Shown: piece by piece, positions 25,585-33,760 of the stretch | How positions within the stretch are numbered: the stretch's first letter is position 1 | Layout: the number at the start of each line of letters is the position of its first letter | NCBI GenBank assembly: GCA_030430495.1 | Contig: JAUIKM010000037.1 | Span: 1-59,051, forward strand | DNA from: a bacterium | GTDB lineage: Bacteria > Bacteroidota > Ignavibacteria > Kapaibacteriales > UBA7675 | DNA: 59,051 nt | Direction: 5' to 3' | Translations under genes and position numbers: made by a program | The notes under the pieces: generated by a model | Databases searched by the model: none | Told to the model about the DNA's origin: nothing | The model's input: the letters and a program-made list of their open reading frames with translations, nothing else

Positions 25585-26550
25585 ATGATTGTACTGACGG
25601 GCGGCGCCGGATTTATCGGCAGTTGCATGCTGCGAAAACTCAACGACGAGGGCATCGATGATGTCCTCGTTGTCGACGAACTCAAAAGCGGCAACAAGTG
25701 GAAGAATCTCGTCGGCAAGCGGTTTACCGATATCCTGCACAAGGACGACTTCCGGTTCCGCCTGCTGTCCGGCGAATACGACGGCGGCATCGAAGGGATT
25801 TTCCACTTCGGCGCGTGCAGTTCTACCACGGAGACCGACGCCGACTACCTGTTGGACAACAATTACGCATACAGTCGCGACCTGGCTGAATTTGCCGCGG
25901 CGCAGGATGTGCGCCTGATTTACGCCAGCAGCGCGGCGACCTACGGCGACGGCTCAAAGGGGTACTCGGACACGGAGTTTGACAGTTTGTGTCCGCTCAA
26001 CATGTACGGGTATTCCAAGCACATCTTCGACCAGTGGGTGCGGCGCAAAGGCTATGACAAGCGTTTCGTCGGGCTCAAGTTCTTTAACGTTTTCGGTCCG
26101 AACGAATACCACAAAAACGACATGGCGTCGCTGGTATTCAAGGCCTGCCGTCAGATCGAGCAGAGCGGAACGGTGGAGCTGTTCAAGTCTTACCGGGACG
26201 ACTACGCCGACGGCGAGCAAAAGCGCGACTTCATCTACGTAGCCGACGCAGTCAACGCGGTCTGGGGCTTCTGGCTCGACCCGCGGACGGCGGGAATCTA
26301 CAACATCGGCACGGGGCGGGCGCGCTCGTGGAACGACCTGGTCAACGCGACTTTTATGGCTTTGCAGCGTCCGGCGAGCATTCGCTACATCGACATGCCG
26401 CCGAATCTGCGCGACCAGTACCAGTACTTCACGCAGGCGGAAGTCGGGCGGCTGCGGAGCGCGCTGCCGCAACTGCACTTCCACACGCTGGAAGACGCCG
26501 TGGCCGACTACGTCAACGAATATCTGCATCCTACGCGGCGCACGCATTGA
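25585..26550 (+). CDS. hldD: ADP-L-glycero-D-manno-heptose 6-epimerase
   Basis: The 321-residue short-chain-dehydrogenase-type epimerase has an NAD(P)-binding GGAGFIG at 6-12, catalytic SSAATYG and the Tyr-x-x-x-Lys pair in MYGYSKHIFDQWV, and the family segments KFFNVFGPNEYHK and YNIGTGRARSWNDL. It converts ADP-D-glycero- to ADP-L-glycero-manno-heptose for the lipopolysaccharide inner core, implying an outer membrane with LPS. It lies in the same direction between atpA (32 bp) and atpG (53 bp) and so is probably cotranscribed with the ATP synthase genes, which is unusual. Confidence 0.95.
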   Translation: MIVLTGGAGFIGSCMLRKLNDEGIDDVLVVDELKSGNKWKNLVGKRFTDILHKDDFRFRLLSGEYDGGIEGIFHFGACSSTTETDADYLLDNNYAYSRDLAEFAAAQDVRLIYASSAATYGDGSKGYSDTEFDSLCPLNMYGYSKHIFDQWVRRKGYDKRFVGLKFFNVFGPNEYHKNDMASLVFKACRQIEQSGTVELFKSYRDDYADGEQKRDFIYVADAVNAVWGFWLDPRTAGIYNIGTGRARSWNDLVNATFMALQRPASIRYIDMPPNLRDQYQYFTQAEVGRLRSALPQLHFHTLEDAVADYVNEYLHPTRRTH

Positions 26551-26603
26551 GCGCCGGACAGCGATTGCAACCAGCTACCAGTTAAACAGCGAGTATCAAG
26601 AGT

Positions 26604-27500
26604 ATGGCTACTCTACGCGAAATACGCACTCGAATCAAGAGTGTTAAAAACATCATCAAAATTACCTCGGCCATGAAACTCGTGGCCGCGGCAAAGATGC
26701 GTCGTGCTCAGGAAGCCATTCTGGCGGCGCGTCCGTACGCGGGTAAACTGGGTTCGATACTCGACTACCTGGTGGCAAACCTGGAAGACAAAACCGATCC
26801 TTTGTTGCAGCAACGCGACCGGATCAACAACATCGCTCTGATTGTCGTTACGGCCGACCGCGGTCTCTGCGGCGGTTTCAACAGCAACCTGCTGCGTTTT
26901 GCCGGTCAACACATTAAACAGGTGTTAAACAGGGATTACCCGCAGGCCAATGTGCACGTGATTGCCGTCGGCCGCCGCGGAACGAGTTTCTACAAGGCGC
27001 GTCAGGATCAGTACAGCATCGACGAGACCTTCCCCGGAATTTTCAACGGTTTGCAGTTTAACGACGCCGTCGAAATTTCGCGCCTGGCGACGGACGGATT
27101 TCTGGTGGAAAAATACGACAAGGTTCAGCTGGTGTTTAACGAGGCGGTCTCGACGGTGCGGCAGCAGCCGATCGTGCGCGACTTCCTGCCGATCGTTCCC
27201 TCGGAGGAATCCTCGGCCGAAGCACAGGCTTCAAGCGTCGACTACATCGTTGAACCCTCACTTAACGACCTGCTCGGCTCCTTGCTGCCCAAACACCTGA
27301 ACATGCAGGTGTGGAGCGCACTGCTGGAATCCAATGCGGCTGAACACGCGGCGAGGATGATGGCGATGGAGAACGCCACGAACAACGCGCGCGACCTCAA
27401 CCGCGACCTTGAGCTGACCTACAACAAGGCGCGTCAGGCGGCGATTACAACCGAGATTCTGGAAGTTGTTTCGGGCGCGGACGCACTCAAAAGCGCCTGA
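26604..27500 (+). CDS. atpG: ATP synthase F1 subunit gamma
   Basis: The 298-residue rotor subunit has the N-terminal helix TLREIRTRIKSVKNIIKITS, the TADRGLCGGFNSN motif and the C-terminal helix NRDLELTYNKARQAAITTEI. It is the last atp gene here. atpD and atpC are absent, consistent with the split atp arrangement of Bacteroidota and Chlorobiota. Confidence 0.96.
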   Translation: MATLREIRTRIKSVKNIIKITSAMKLVAAAKMRRAQEAILAARPYAGKLGSILDYLVANLEDKTDPLLQQRDRINNIALIVVTADRGLCGGFNSNLLRFAGQHIKQVLNRDYPQANVHVIAVGRRGTSFYKARQDQYSIDETFPGIFNGLQFNDAVEISRLATDGFLVEKYDKVQLVFNEAVSTVRQQPIVRDFLPIVPSEESSAEAQASSVDYIVEPSLNDLLGSLLPKHLNMQVWSALLESNAAEHAARMMAMENATNNARDLNRDLELTYNKARQAAITTEILEVVSGADALKSA

Positions 27501-27565
27501 CATTGCAATGTAGTGTGGTGGGCGGCACAGGCGCGCTCGCCGCGTATTTGCGACGGTCGAAACGA

Positions 27566-27596
27566 TTTGCACAGAATACGCGCAAGGTGTATTTTG
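27566..27596 (+). promoter_or_regulatory. tRNA-Thr promoter, Bacteroidota type
   Basis: TTTG at 27566-27569, a 20-base spacer and TATTTTG at 27590-27596 (one base short of TAnnTTTG). They lie 24 bases before the tRNA. Confidence 0.65.
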
Positions 27597-27620
27597 CGGC
27601 TCTTTTTACGGAAATGTGCG

Positions 27621-27693
27621 GCCACAATAGCTCAGTTGGTAGAGCAGCTGATTTGTAATCAGCCGGTCGGCGGTTCGAGTCCGTCTTGTGGCT
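27621..27693 (+). tRNA. tRNA-Thr (anticodon UGU)
   Basis: The 73-base cloverleaf has acceptor GCCACAA/TTGTGGC, anticodon stem GCTGA/TCAGC with loop TTTGTAA (anticodon TGT, reading ACA/ACG), and T loop TTCGAGT. The discriminator is T. CCA is not encoded. Confidence 0.96.
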
Positions 27694-27701
27694 CAACAAT
27701 C

Positions 27702-27745
27702 AAACCCTTTGTTCCCTTTACGGTGGAATAAAGGGTTTTTTGTTT
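27702..27745 (+). terminator. terminator after tRNA-Thr
   Basis: The nine-base-pair stem AAACCCTTT/AAAGGGTTT with a 19-base loop is followed by a T-rich run. Confidence 0.85.
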
Positions 27746-27779
27746 TTGTGGGCACGCCAAACCAATCCGTCCGGAGACC

Positions 27780-28819
27780 GTGAAGTTCACCATTCTCTTT
27801 CACGCCTGCATGCACGTGGAAGGCGAAGGCGGATCGTTCCTGATCGATCCCTGGCTGATCGGTTCGTGTTGCCGGCGCAGCTGGTAAAACGTTCCCGGGC
27901 CGCAGCGCGAGTGGATCGACGCACTTAAACCGGACTATATTTACATCACCCACCTGCACTGGGGCCACTTCCAGGGACCGTCGCTTAAACTGTTGACCGC
28001 AACACGAACGTGTTAACGCCGTTGTTGTCCGACGGCGCATGGTGCGCGACCCGAAGAGTTTAAAGATGCGCAGGACTACATTGAGGAATTCACAGACTTC
28101 AACATGCATATCGGCGCGCGGCACACCATTCCCTCTGCGAGCAATCACACTGTTTTCTGCACCGCGAGACAATTCACTTTAACGACACGGCGGACGATCC
28201 CGGTATGGTTTCGGCCTGGTACAACAAACGCGCGGGAGAGCTTGACTTAAACACGGGCAGCGTAGTGATGGCGCCGGGCAGTTCCTGGAGCGACACGGAG
28301 GGATTTAACATTCAGGAGTTTGACTACGCCAACAAACAGGACTACGTCGACGAGCTGCTGGAAAAATGCCGGCCGAAGCTGCCGCGCAAAAAGTTAATGA
28401 CGCCGATCCTGTTCGGGGCGGTGGAGCACGAGGCCGAGCGTTGCTTTCTGATTGACTTCCCGGCCGGCGAGGTACGCGATTGTGAGACGTCGCCGGACGT
28501 GCCGATTGTGATAGACGTTCCGGTGCTGGTGTTAAACGACTGCACGCGCAAATTCATGTTCTCGGCGTGGACGCCGTCAAAACGACTGAAGATTCACATT
28601 AAATAGAATAATCTGGAAGGCATCGGGCTTTTTCCGGAGTTGCTGGATTGCCGGGAGAACGACGGTTTTCCCTTAAAGAACAATTTCACCAAACGCCTGT
28701 TCGGCGTGCGGCTGCGTCGCCGGCGTGAGGTTGTCGAGGCGGTGTTAACCGTTTTCCGCGTCAAGGTGTTGCGGCGTCGATTTGTCGTGAGTGAATTGTT
28801 TACGGTGCCGGGGGAGTAG
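27780..28819 (+). pseudogene. decayed MBL-fold metallo-hydrolase gene
   Basis: Read in frame from a GTG at 27780, the sequence starts VKFTILFHACMHVEGEGG, then SFLIDPWLIGSC. After a TAA at 27885 it continues IDALKPDYIYITHLHWGHFQ. This is the N-terminal part of an MBL-fold hydrolase of the UDP-MurNAc hydroxylase/UlaG-like type, with the metal motif HxHxDH altered to HLHWGH. A second TAA lies at 28014, and the frame shifts before 28205. From there the middle and C-terminal part reads on (APGSSWSDTEGFNIQEFDYA) to a TAG at 28604, and further in the same frame to 28819. At least three stops and one frameshift make it non-functional. The homology is clear, the exact family less so. Confidence 0.8.
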
Positions 28820-29306
28820 GGGGGTAACAAACTGGTGGAATATCAACTCATCGGCGCGGCGCACCAGAGCGTTACGATGTGGTTGCAGACTCGATGCCTC
28901 GCCTTGAACAAGAGCGCTTCGCCGTTCCGGCTTGCTTGTTTTTTTCTTGTTCGTTGTTGTGTTTGGAGTTTCAGGTTGTTTAACACTTGAGTGTTTCTGC
29001 CACAGTGGCAAACAAGAGAGTCATAAAGCGAGCCGGGGAGAGGAGGGAGCCGGCGCTGCAATGATGGAGACAGAGGATTTGAACAATCCGAGTGCGGCGG
29101 AGGTACGAGCGACACGGCAAAACCACTGAGAAAGATCTGAAGAATATGTTGCGAATCAACCCAGTCAAGTGAATTGCATAAGCCAAATCTTTAGCTTGCA
29201 GGGAAAAGATTCCACATGTATTTTACTAACGCCGGATTTCCACGTCCGGCGTCAAGGCCGATGAAAACGACCTGACTTTCCAGATTACCTGCCGGATTGA
29301 CGAGTA
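28820..29306. other. intergenic region with dispersed repeat and leader hairpin
   Basis: No gene is recognised in these 487 bases. They hold dispersed repeat copy 4 on the minus strand, a degenerate fifth copy on the plus strand near 29009-29058 (CAAACAAGAGAG, AGCGAGCCGG), and a perfect eight-base-pair hairpin at 29229-29252 (ACGCCGGA/TCCGGCGT) in the leader of the next gene. Confidence 0.55.
28902..28955 (-). repeat. dispersed repeat, copy 4 (minus strand)
   Basis: Read on the minus strand: GAACAAGAAAAAAACAAGC, the core AAGCCGG, a short spacer, GGCGAAGCGCTC. It has the shortest spacer of the four copies. Confidence 0.6.
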
Positions 29307-32300
29307 ATGAGATCTGCTTCACAATGGACTTCGATGTTTCTGCTGGTGTTTTTGGGATGCGGTGTTGCGGCCGATGCACAAAATGTTGCCACGAACTGGA
29401 TATTTGGCACGCACGGTCATTTGAACTTTGCGAGCAGTCCTCCGGCGGCGACATATTCCCACGATTTTGGCGCTCCCGAAGGCGGCGTTTCGATTTCAGA
29501 TCCAATAACGGGAGAATATCAGCTGTTCAGCACGGGCTTGCACATCTGGGACCGCACCAAAACTCTGATCAATCCCAGGGCGATTCCCGGTTCAAGGGTT
29601 CCGAAAGAGTCGGAATTTTCGATCTCCACGACACAGTCGGGCATCATGTTGCATTCGCCTGTGGACGATAGTATTATCTATGTGTTTAATCCCGGCAATC
29701 GGTCCTCCCTGCAGGGACGCGCCCCTGATATGAGTCAACAGTCGATCTGGTTGATGGACAATATGACGGTGACCACGGTGGACATGCGACTGCGAGGCGG
29801 GTTGGGAGACGTCACGTCGCAACAGTTTTTTTCGAAGGAAGTGCCGTTAAGTGAAAAATTGTCGGCGATTCCCGATTGTGACGGGTGTGGATACTGGATC
29901 GTCGCGCGGTCTCTGGATTTGACGAAGTTTCTGGTTTGGCATTTGGGGCCGGAAGGCGTGGAAGAAGAGCCGGTCGTGTCCGAGATCGGTCTGCCGTCGA
30001 TCAGCGGAATGGCGGGAATCGGTCAGCACAAGTTGTCGCCTGACGGCAGCATGCTTGCAAGTGTAACGCTCGATGAAGATCGGCGTGTGGTTGAGCTGTT
30101 TGATTTTGATGTCAGCAGCGGGGTTGTGAGCAACCTTCGGGCTATTGGGATGGACAGCCGGCAGGCGGGTTTTGGCGGCTTTTCGAGCTATGGAGTATCT
30201 TTTTCTCCGGACAGCAAACAACTTTATGTGACGACGCTTGATGCCGGGGCATCGAGTTTGCTGTTGCAGTTTGATTTGAGCAATCCGGACGCAAGGGCAA
30301 TTGAAGAATCGGTTGCGGAAGTGTTGCGATACGACAATCTGGAAAGCCGATTCGGCTCGCTGCAACTCGGCATTGATGGACGTTTATATGTAGCGCGGAC
30401 GCGGTCGGAGTTCCTGGGAATTGTGGAACGTCCGAACGTGCGCGGTGCGGCTTGTATGGCCGTTTTGGACGGTGTGTCGATTCAGCCGGCGGGGCAGAAT
30501 TCCCGGTCGACGCTCGGGCTGCCTGGATTTGCCGAGTCCTGGTTCGGCAATGGAGCGCGGAGGAGCGATTGCGGGCGCATCTCGGCTGCAATTGAGTTTC
30601 CGGCCGTGGGATGCACGGACAGGTGTGTGCAATTCACGGAAAAAAGCAGCGGTACGATCTGCCGACGCCGGTGGCAATTTGAGGGCGGTTCGCCGCGGAC
30701 GAGCAGTGAGGTAGATCCGACTATTTGTTTTGAGCAGGCGGGCACGTATTCCGTGCGCTACATTTGCAGCAATCTTTGGCGTAGCGACACGCTGGACACG
30801 GTCATCGTGTTTCAGGATCAAACCGGAGAACGCGTGAGTGCGGGACGGGACACGGTTATCTGTCCGGGCGAGTCCGTCGAGTTGGCAGCCGGCGGCCCGG
30901 GGATTGTTTCGTGGCAGCCCGACGCGACGTTGCAGCGGGCGGACTCCTCACATTCGCTTGCGACTCCCGCCGAACCGACTGATTACATCGCACGCATGAT
31001 TACGTCAAACGGATGTGTTGTCTATGACACGGTACACGTGGGGCTGCACGAACTGGAGCTGGTGACGCCCGACAGGATTACCATCTGTCCGGGCGAGAGC
31101 GTGGCGCTGGTGGTGCGCAACGGTGAGGGCTTGACGTGGTCGCCGGTTGAAGATCTGAATCGCAGTGACGGCGACTCCGTGGTGGCGACGCCCGGCCAAT
31201 CGCGTGACTACACCGTGCGGGGAACCGTAGAGGGGTGCATTGTCGAAAAAGTGATTCAGGTCAGGCTGTCACAAGCGCCGCTCATAGACATGCCGGACAC
31301 GATGTTTTATTGCAGCAAAGGAAGCCCGCAGCGTATAGACATTACAAGCGATGCGGATCGATATCTCTGGAGCCCGGAGAGCGGGCTGGATGATGCGACG
31401 AGCGCCATGCCGCTTGCTTCGCCCGATGAAACCACAACATACCACCTGACTTGCTGGAGCGCCGACGATTGTGTTGTTCACGACAGTATAACCGTCGTCG
31501 TGACCGATACTATAAATCTTGAGGTTGTTAACAGTGAATATCGAATCTGTCCGGGAGACACTGTCGAGCTGCGTGCGTTAACAGATGCTCCGGTAACATG
31601 GATCCCGGCCGACGGGCTCAATCGCACCGACTCGAATGTCGTTCTGGCCTCACCTGACCGAACAATTGTTTACCAGGCTGAATTGACGACCGGTGCGGAG
31701 TGTTCAGAACCCGCGATTGTGTGGGTTGAGGTGGGCAACAACGGCATTGTTGAGATTGAAGTCCGTCCCGAAGTGTACTGTGATGCAGATTCTGTTGAAC
31801 TTCGGGCGTTGACGAGCAACGATGTTGAGTGGCCGGATCTCGATGAAAGAGGAACGCTTTTTGATCACGTTGTTCGTGTTGCGGTAAGGGATTCGGCCAC
31901 ATTTAATGTTCGGCTCAGGAACAGTAGTTGTTCGGCGAGCGGAAGTGTGACGTTGTACGCCGGGCCGGCGACAGGAGTGAGTATTGATGCGCCGAAATTC
32001 GTGTGTGAAGAGCAGCGCATTCCCGTGAGAGCAGTCGGTCTGGCGGATGTTGAATGGCAGCCCGCGGAACTGTTTGACGACCCGAAGGCAATTGCGACGT
32101 TTGCCCGGATCGATGAAAGCGTGACGCTGCAACTTTCCGGTCTTGACGAGCGTGGGTGTCGCGGAGAGTCGACGGCGACGGTTGCCCTGCACCCATATGA
32201 TGTCGTGAATGTGACTATCCCGGACTTTAACATTTCGCCGGGACAAAGGTCTGAACTCTCATTTTCATTTGAGACGGCCTCGACCGAATTCCCGATTCTA

Positions 32301-32879
32301 CTGAACGGTCTGCGCTTGCGTTTGTTATATCATCCGGGCAATCTACAAATTGTTAATGCCGTCACGGGAGTGACAATTGCGGAGCGTGAGGTTGTAAATG
32401 CGGTATTGCACGCGGTGACCCTGGAGTTTGATGACTTTGTGTTAAACAGTGCGTCGACCAATATTCCCGGCCTGGATGTGATGGGGCTGGCCGGCGGAAC
32501 ACAAAACTCGCAGTTGTTCCTGACAGACCTGGAGCTTGCGAATGAGGAATGCCAGATACTGGCGGGGAATTCCTCACAGCTTGAAATTGACGAGTACTGT
32601 CTGCATTTTGGCATTGTGTGGCGAACACCACTGAGCTTGCACGTGTTACATTCGCCGGGCGGCACGGTACAGATCTCGCTGCAAGGACATGAAGGCTCGG
32701 TCAGCAGGATTATTGAATTGTACGATGCGTACGGTCGGCAATACAACAAGTGGCGGCGTGCAGGCGATGGAGACTGGCAAGTGGAATTTGACTCGGGGAC
32801 AATACCGGAGGGCGTGTATTTTGTGCGCGGTACTTCCGGGCAGGCAACAGCTACAAGAATGATTCTCGTGTTACACTGA
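29307..32879 (+). CDS. large secreted propeller/PKD/Ig-repeat protein with T9SS-type C-terminal domain
   Basis: The 1190-residue protein has a signal peptide (about 1-24). A propeller-like N-terminal half of the kind common in Bacteroidota surface proteins follows (NWIFGTHGHLNFASSPPA, EGGVSISDPITGEYQLFSTG, STTQSGIMLHSP). A PKD-like domain lies near 420-510. Several Ig-like repeats start with a Cys-Pro-Gly motif (TVICPGESVEL, ITICPGESVAL, YRICPGDTVEL). The last 80 residues (IIELYDAYGRQY, IPEGVYFVRGTSGQATATRMIL) resemble the type A sorting domain of the type IX secretion system, so the protein is probably anchored on or released from the cell surface. The ligand is unknown. Confidence 0.85.
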   Translation: MRSASQWTSMFLLVFLGCGVAADAQNVATNWIFGTHGHLNFASSPPAATYSHDFGAPEGGVSISDPITGEYQLFSTGLHIWDRTKTLINPRAIPGSRVPKESEFSISTTQSGIMLHSPVDDSIIYVFNPGNRSSLQGRAPDMSQQSIWLMDNMTVTTVDMRLRGGLGDVTSQQFFSKEVPLSEKLSAIPDCDGCGYWIVARSLDLTKFLVWHLGPEGVEEEPVVSEIGLPSISGMAGIGQHKLSPDGSMLASVTLDEDRRVVELFDFDVSSGVVSNLRAIGMDSRQAGFGGFSSYGVSFSPDSKQLYVTTLDAGASSLLLQFDLSNPDARAIEESVAEVLRYDNLESRFGSLQLGIDGRLYVARTRSEFLGIVERPNVRGAACMAVLDGVSIQPAGQNSRSTLGLPGFAESWFGNGARRSDCGRISAAIEFPAVGCTDRCVQFTEKSSGTICRRRWQFEGGSPRTSSEVDPTICFEQAGTYSVRYICSNLWRSDTLDTVIVFQDQTGERVSAGRDTVICPGESVELAAGGPGIVSWQPDATLQRADSSHSLATPAEPTDYIARMITSNGCVVYDTVHVGLHELELVTPDRITICPGESVALVVRNGEGLTWSPVEDLNRSDGDSVVATPGQSRDYTVRGTVEGCIVEKVIQVRLSQAPLIDMPDTMFYCSKGSPQRIDITSDADRYLWSPESGLDDATSAMPLASPDETTTYHLTCWSADDCVVHDSITVVVTDTINLEVVNSEYRICPGDTVELRALTDAPVTWIPADGLNRTDSNVVLASPDRTIVYQAELTTGAECSEPAIVWVEVGNNGIVEIEVRPEVYCDADSVELRALTSNDVEWPDLDERGTLFDHVVRVAVRDSATFNVRLRNSSCSASGSVTLYAGPATGVSIDAPKFVCEEQRIPVRAVGLADVEWQPAELFDDPKAIATFARIDESVTLQLSGLDERGCRGESTATVALHPYDVVNVTIPDFNISPGQRSELSFSFETASTEFPILLNGLRLRLLYHPGNLQIVNAVTGVTIAEREVVNAVLHAVTLEFDDFVLNSASTNIPGLDVMGLAGGTQNSQLFLTDLELANEECQILAGNSSQLEIDEYCLHFGIVWRTPLSLHVLHSPGGTVQISLQGHEGSVSRIIELYDAYGRQYNKWRRAGDGDWQVEFDSGTIPEGVYFVRGTSGQATATRMILVLH

Positions 32880-33248
32880 CCGGGGACCAAACTTTTGCGG
32901 CTGATGCCGCGGCGGACCTGTTGTGCGACAACAATCACAAACAGGATTCTGCTGTCGACACAGGCCGGGACCAGGATGGAAGCGTCTGTTTGTTTTTCAA
33001 TCGGGGGGAGCGGGAGTCGGCGTGTCCGAAACCACTGCATTGCAGCAGAGACCGACTGTTGAAGACCGTTCAGATCCGATCCACTGCAGTATGCCGGACG
33101 TGCAAAGTTCAGGCGCCATCAATAGCCGGCAAATTACCAACAGGTCAATTTTTGTATTCTTTTCAACCGTAGGTGATACAGCGGCATCACCCAGTTGAAA
33201 CACTATATTTGTTCGATTGTGGAAAGTTGTGAGTCGGGCAAAAAAAAC
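32880..33248. other. intergenic region after the propeller protein
   Basis: I find no gene in these 369 bases. Small hairpins (GCGGC/GCCGC near 32898 and GTTGT/ACAAC near 32921) may mark the 3' end of the upstream transcript. Confidence 0.45.
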
Positions 33249-33278
33249 TTGACTTCGTGTTTCTCTTTTGCGTATAAT
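33249..33278 (+). promoter_or_regulatory. strong promoter-like sequence
   Basis: TTGACT at 33249-33254, an 18-base spacer and TATAAT at 33273-33278. Read as a Bacteroidota promoter it is TTG-N21-TATAATTG, one mismatch from the -7 box. Transcription should begin near 33285, about 475 bases before the next start codon. Confidence 0.65.
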
Positions 33279-33299
33279 TGCCGTGTAGTTAAACGGAGG

Positions 33300-33610
33300 A
33301 GCACAAGGTTGCAACTCCGATTGCAACGCAGCCGATTCATCGGTTTTTGATCACATAAGCAAACGCCGAGATAGCCCCCCGATCACATTCTGCCGACAAA
33401 GGCGGATGAAGATGCAATCTCAGCGGCGTTTGTCTTGATGCAGTGGCTCCGGATGTAATCACAAGTTCCAGGCCACATCATCCGACAATACAGGCTCCCA
33501 GAGCCTCCCGTAAGTACTCCAAGTCATATTGCATACCTTTTACGGTGTGCCGCCCGCGATCAAACGCACTCTGCAAACGATTTCTTCATCTTTCTGATGA
33601 CATCGTTTCC
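33300..33610 (+). ncRNA. multi-hairpin RNA candidate or long structured leader
   Basis: Five hairpins follow the promoter. 1: GTTGCAA/TTGCAAC at 33308-33327. 2: a long one at 33361-33431, outer stem AAACGCCG/CGGCGTTT, inner AGAT/ATCT with a bulge, and an internal hairpin TCTGCC/GGCGGA. 3: CGGATG/CATCCG at 33450-33484. 4: AGGCTC/GAGCCT at 33492-33506. 5: AAACGAT/ATCGTTT with an inner TCATC/GATGA at 33575-33608. No reading frame of note overlaps. It could be a small RNA or the 5' leader of the VCBS-repeat protein gene. It matches no riboswitch class I can recognise. Confidence 0.5.
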
Positions 33611-33760
33611 ACAGTTCCCAATTGGTCACGCCTATTCTTCACACGCATACGGGAATTCCCATATTCACCGGCATTGATACGCCGGCGTAAATCCGCCTTG
33701 TGTCAAATATCACTTAAGAGATGAAGCCCGGGGACTCAGTCTGTGGGCAGCAGGAGACTT

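Noticed and set aside
20550-27500. Complete ATP synthase operon
   Set aside because: atpD (beta) and atpC (epsilon) are absent. No reading frame in the window matches them, so they must lie elsewhere.
33249-33610. Known riboswitch class in the leader of the VCBS-repeat gene
   Set aside because: I compared it from memory with the TPP, cobalamin, c-di-GMP and fluoride consensus cores and found none of their conserved strings.
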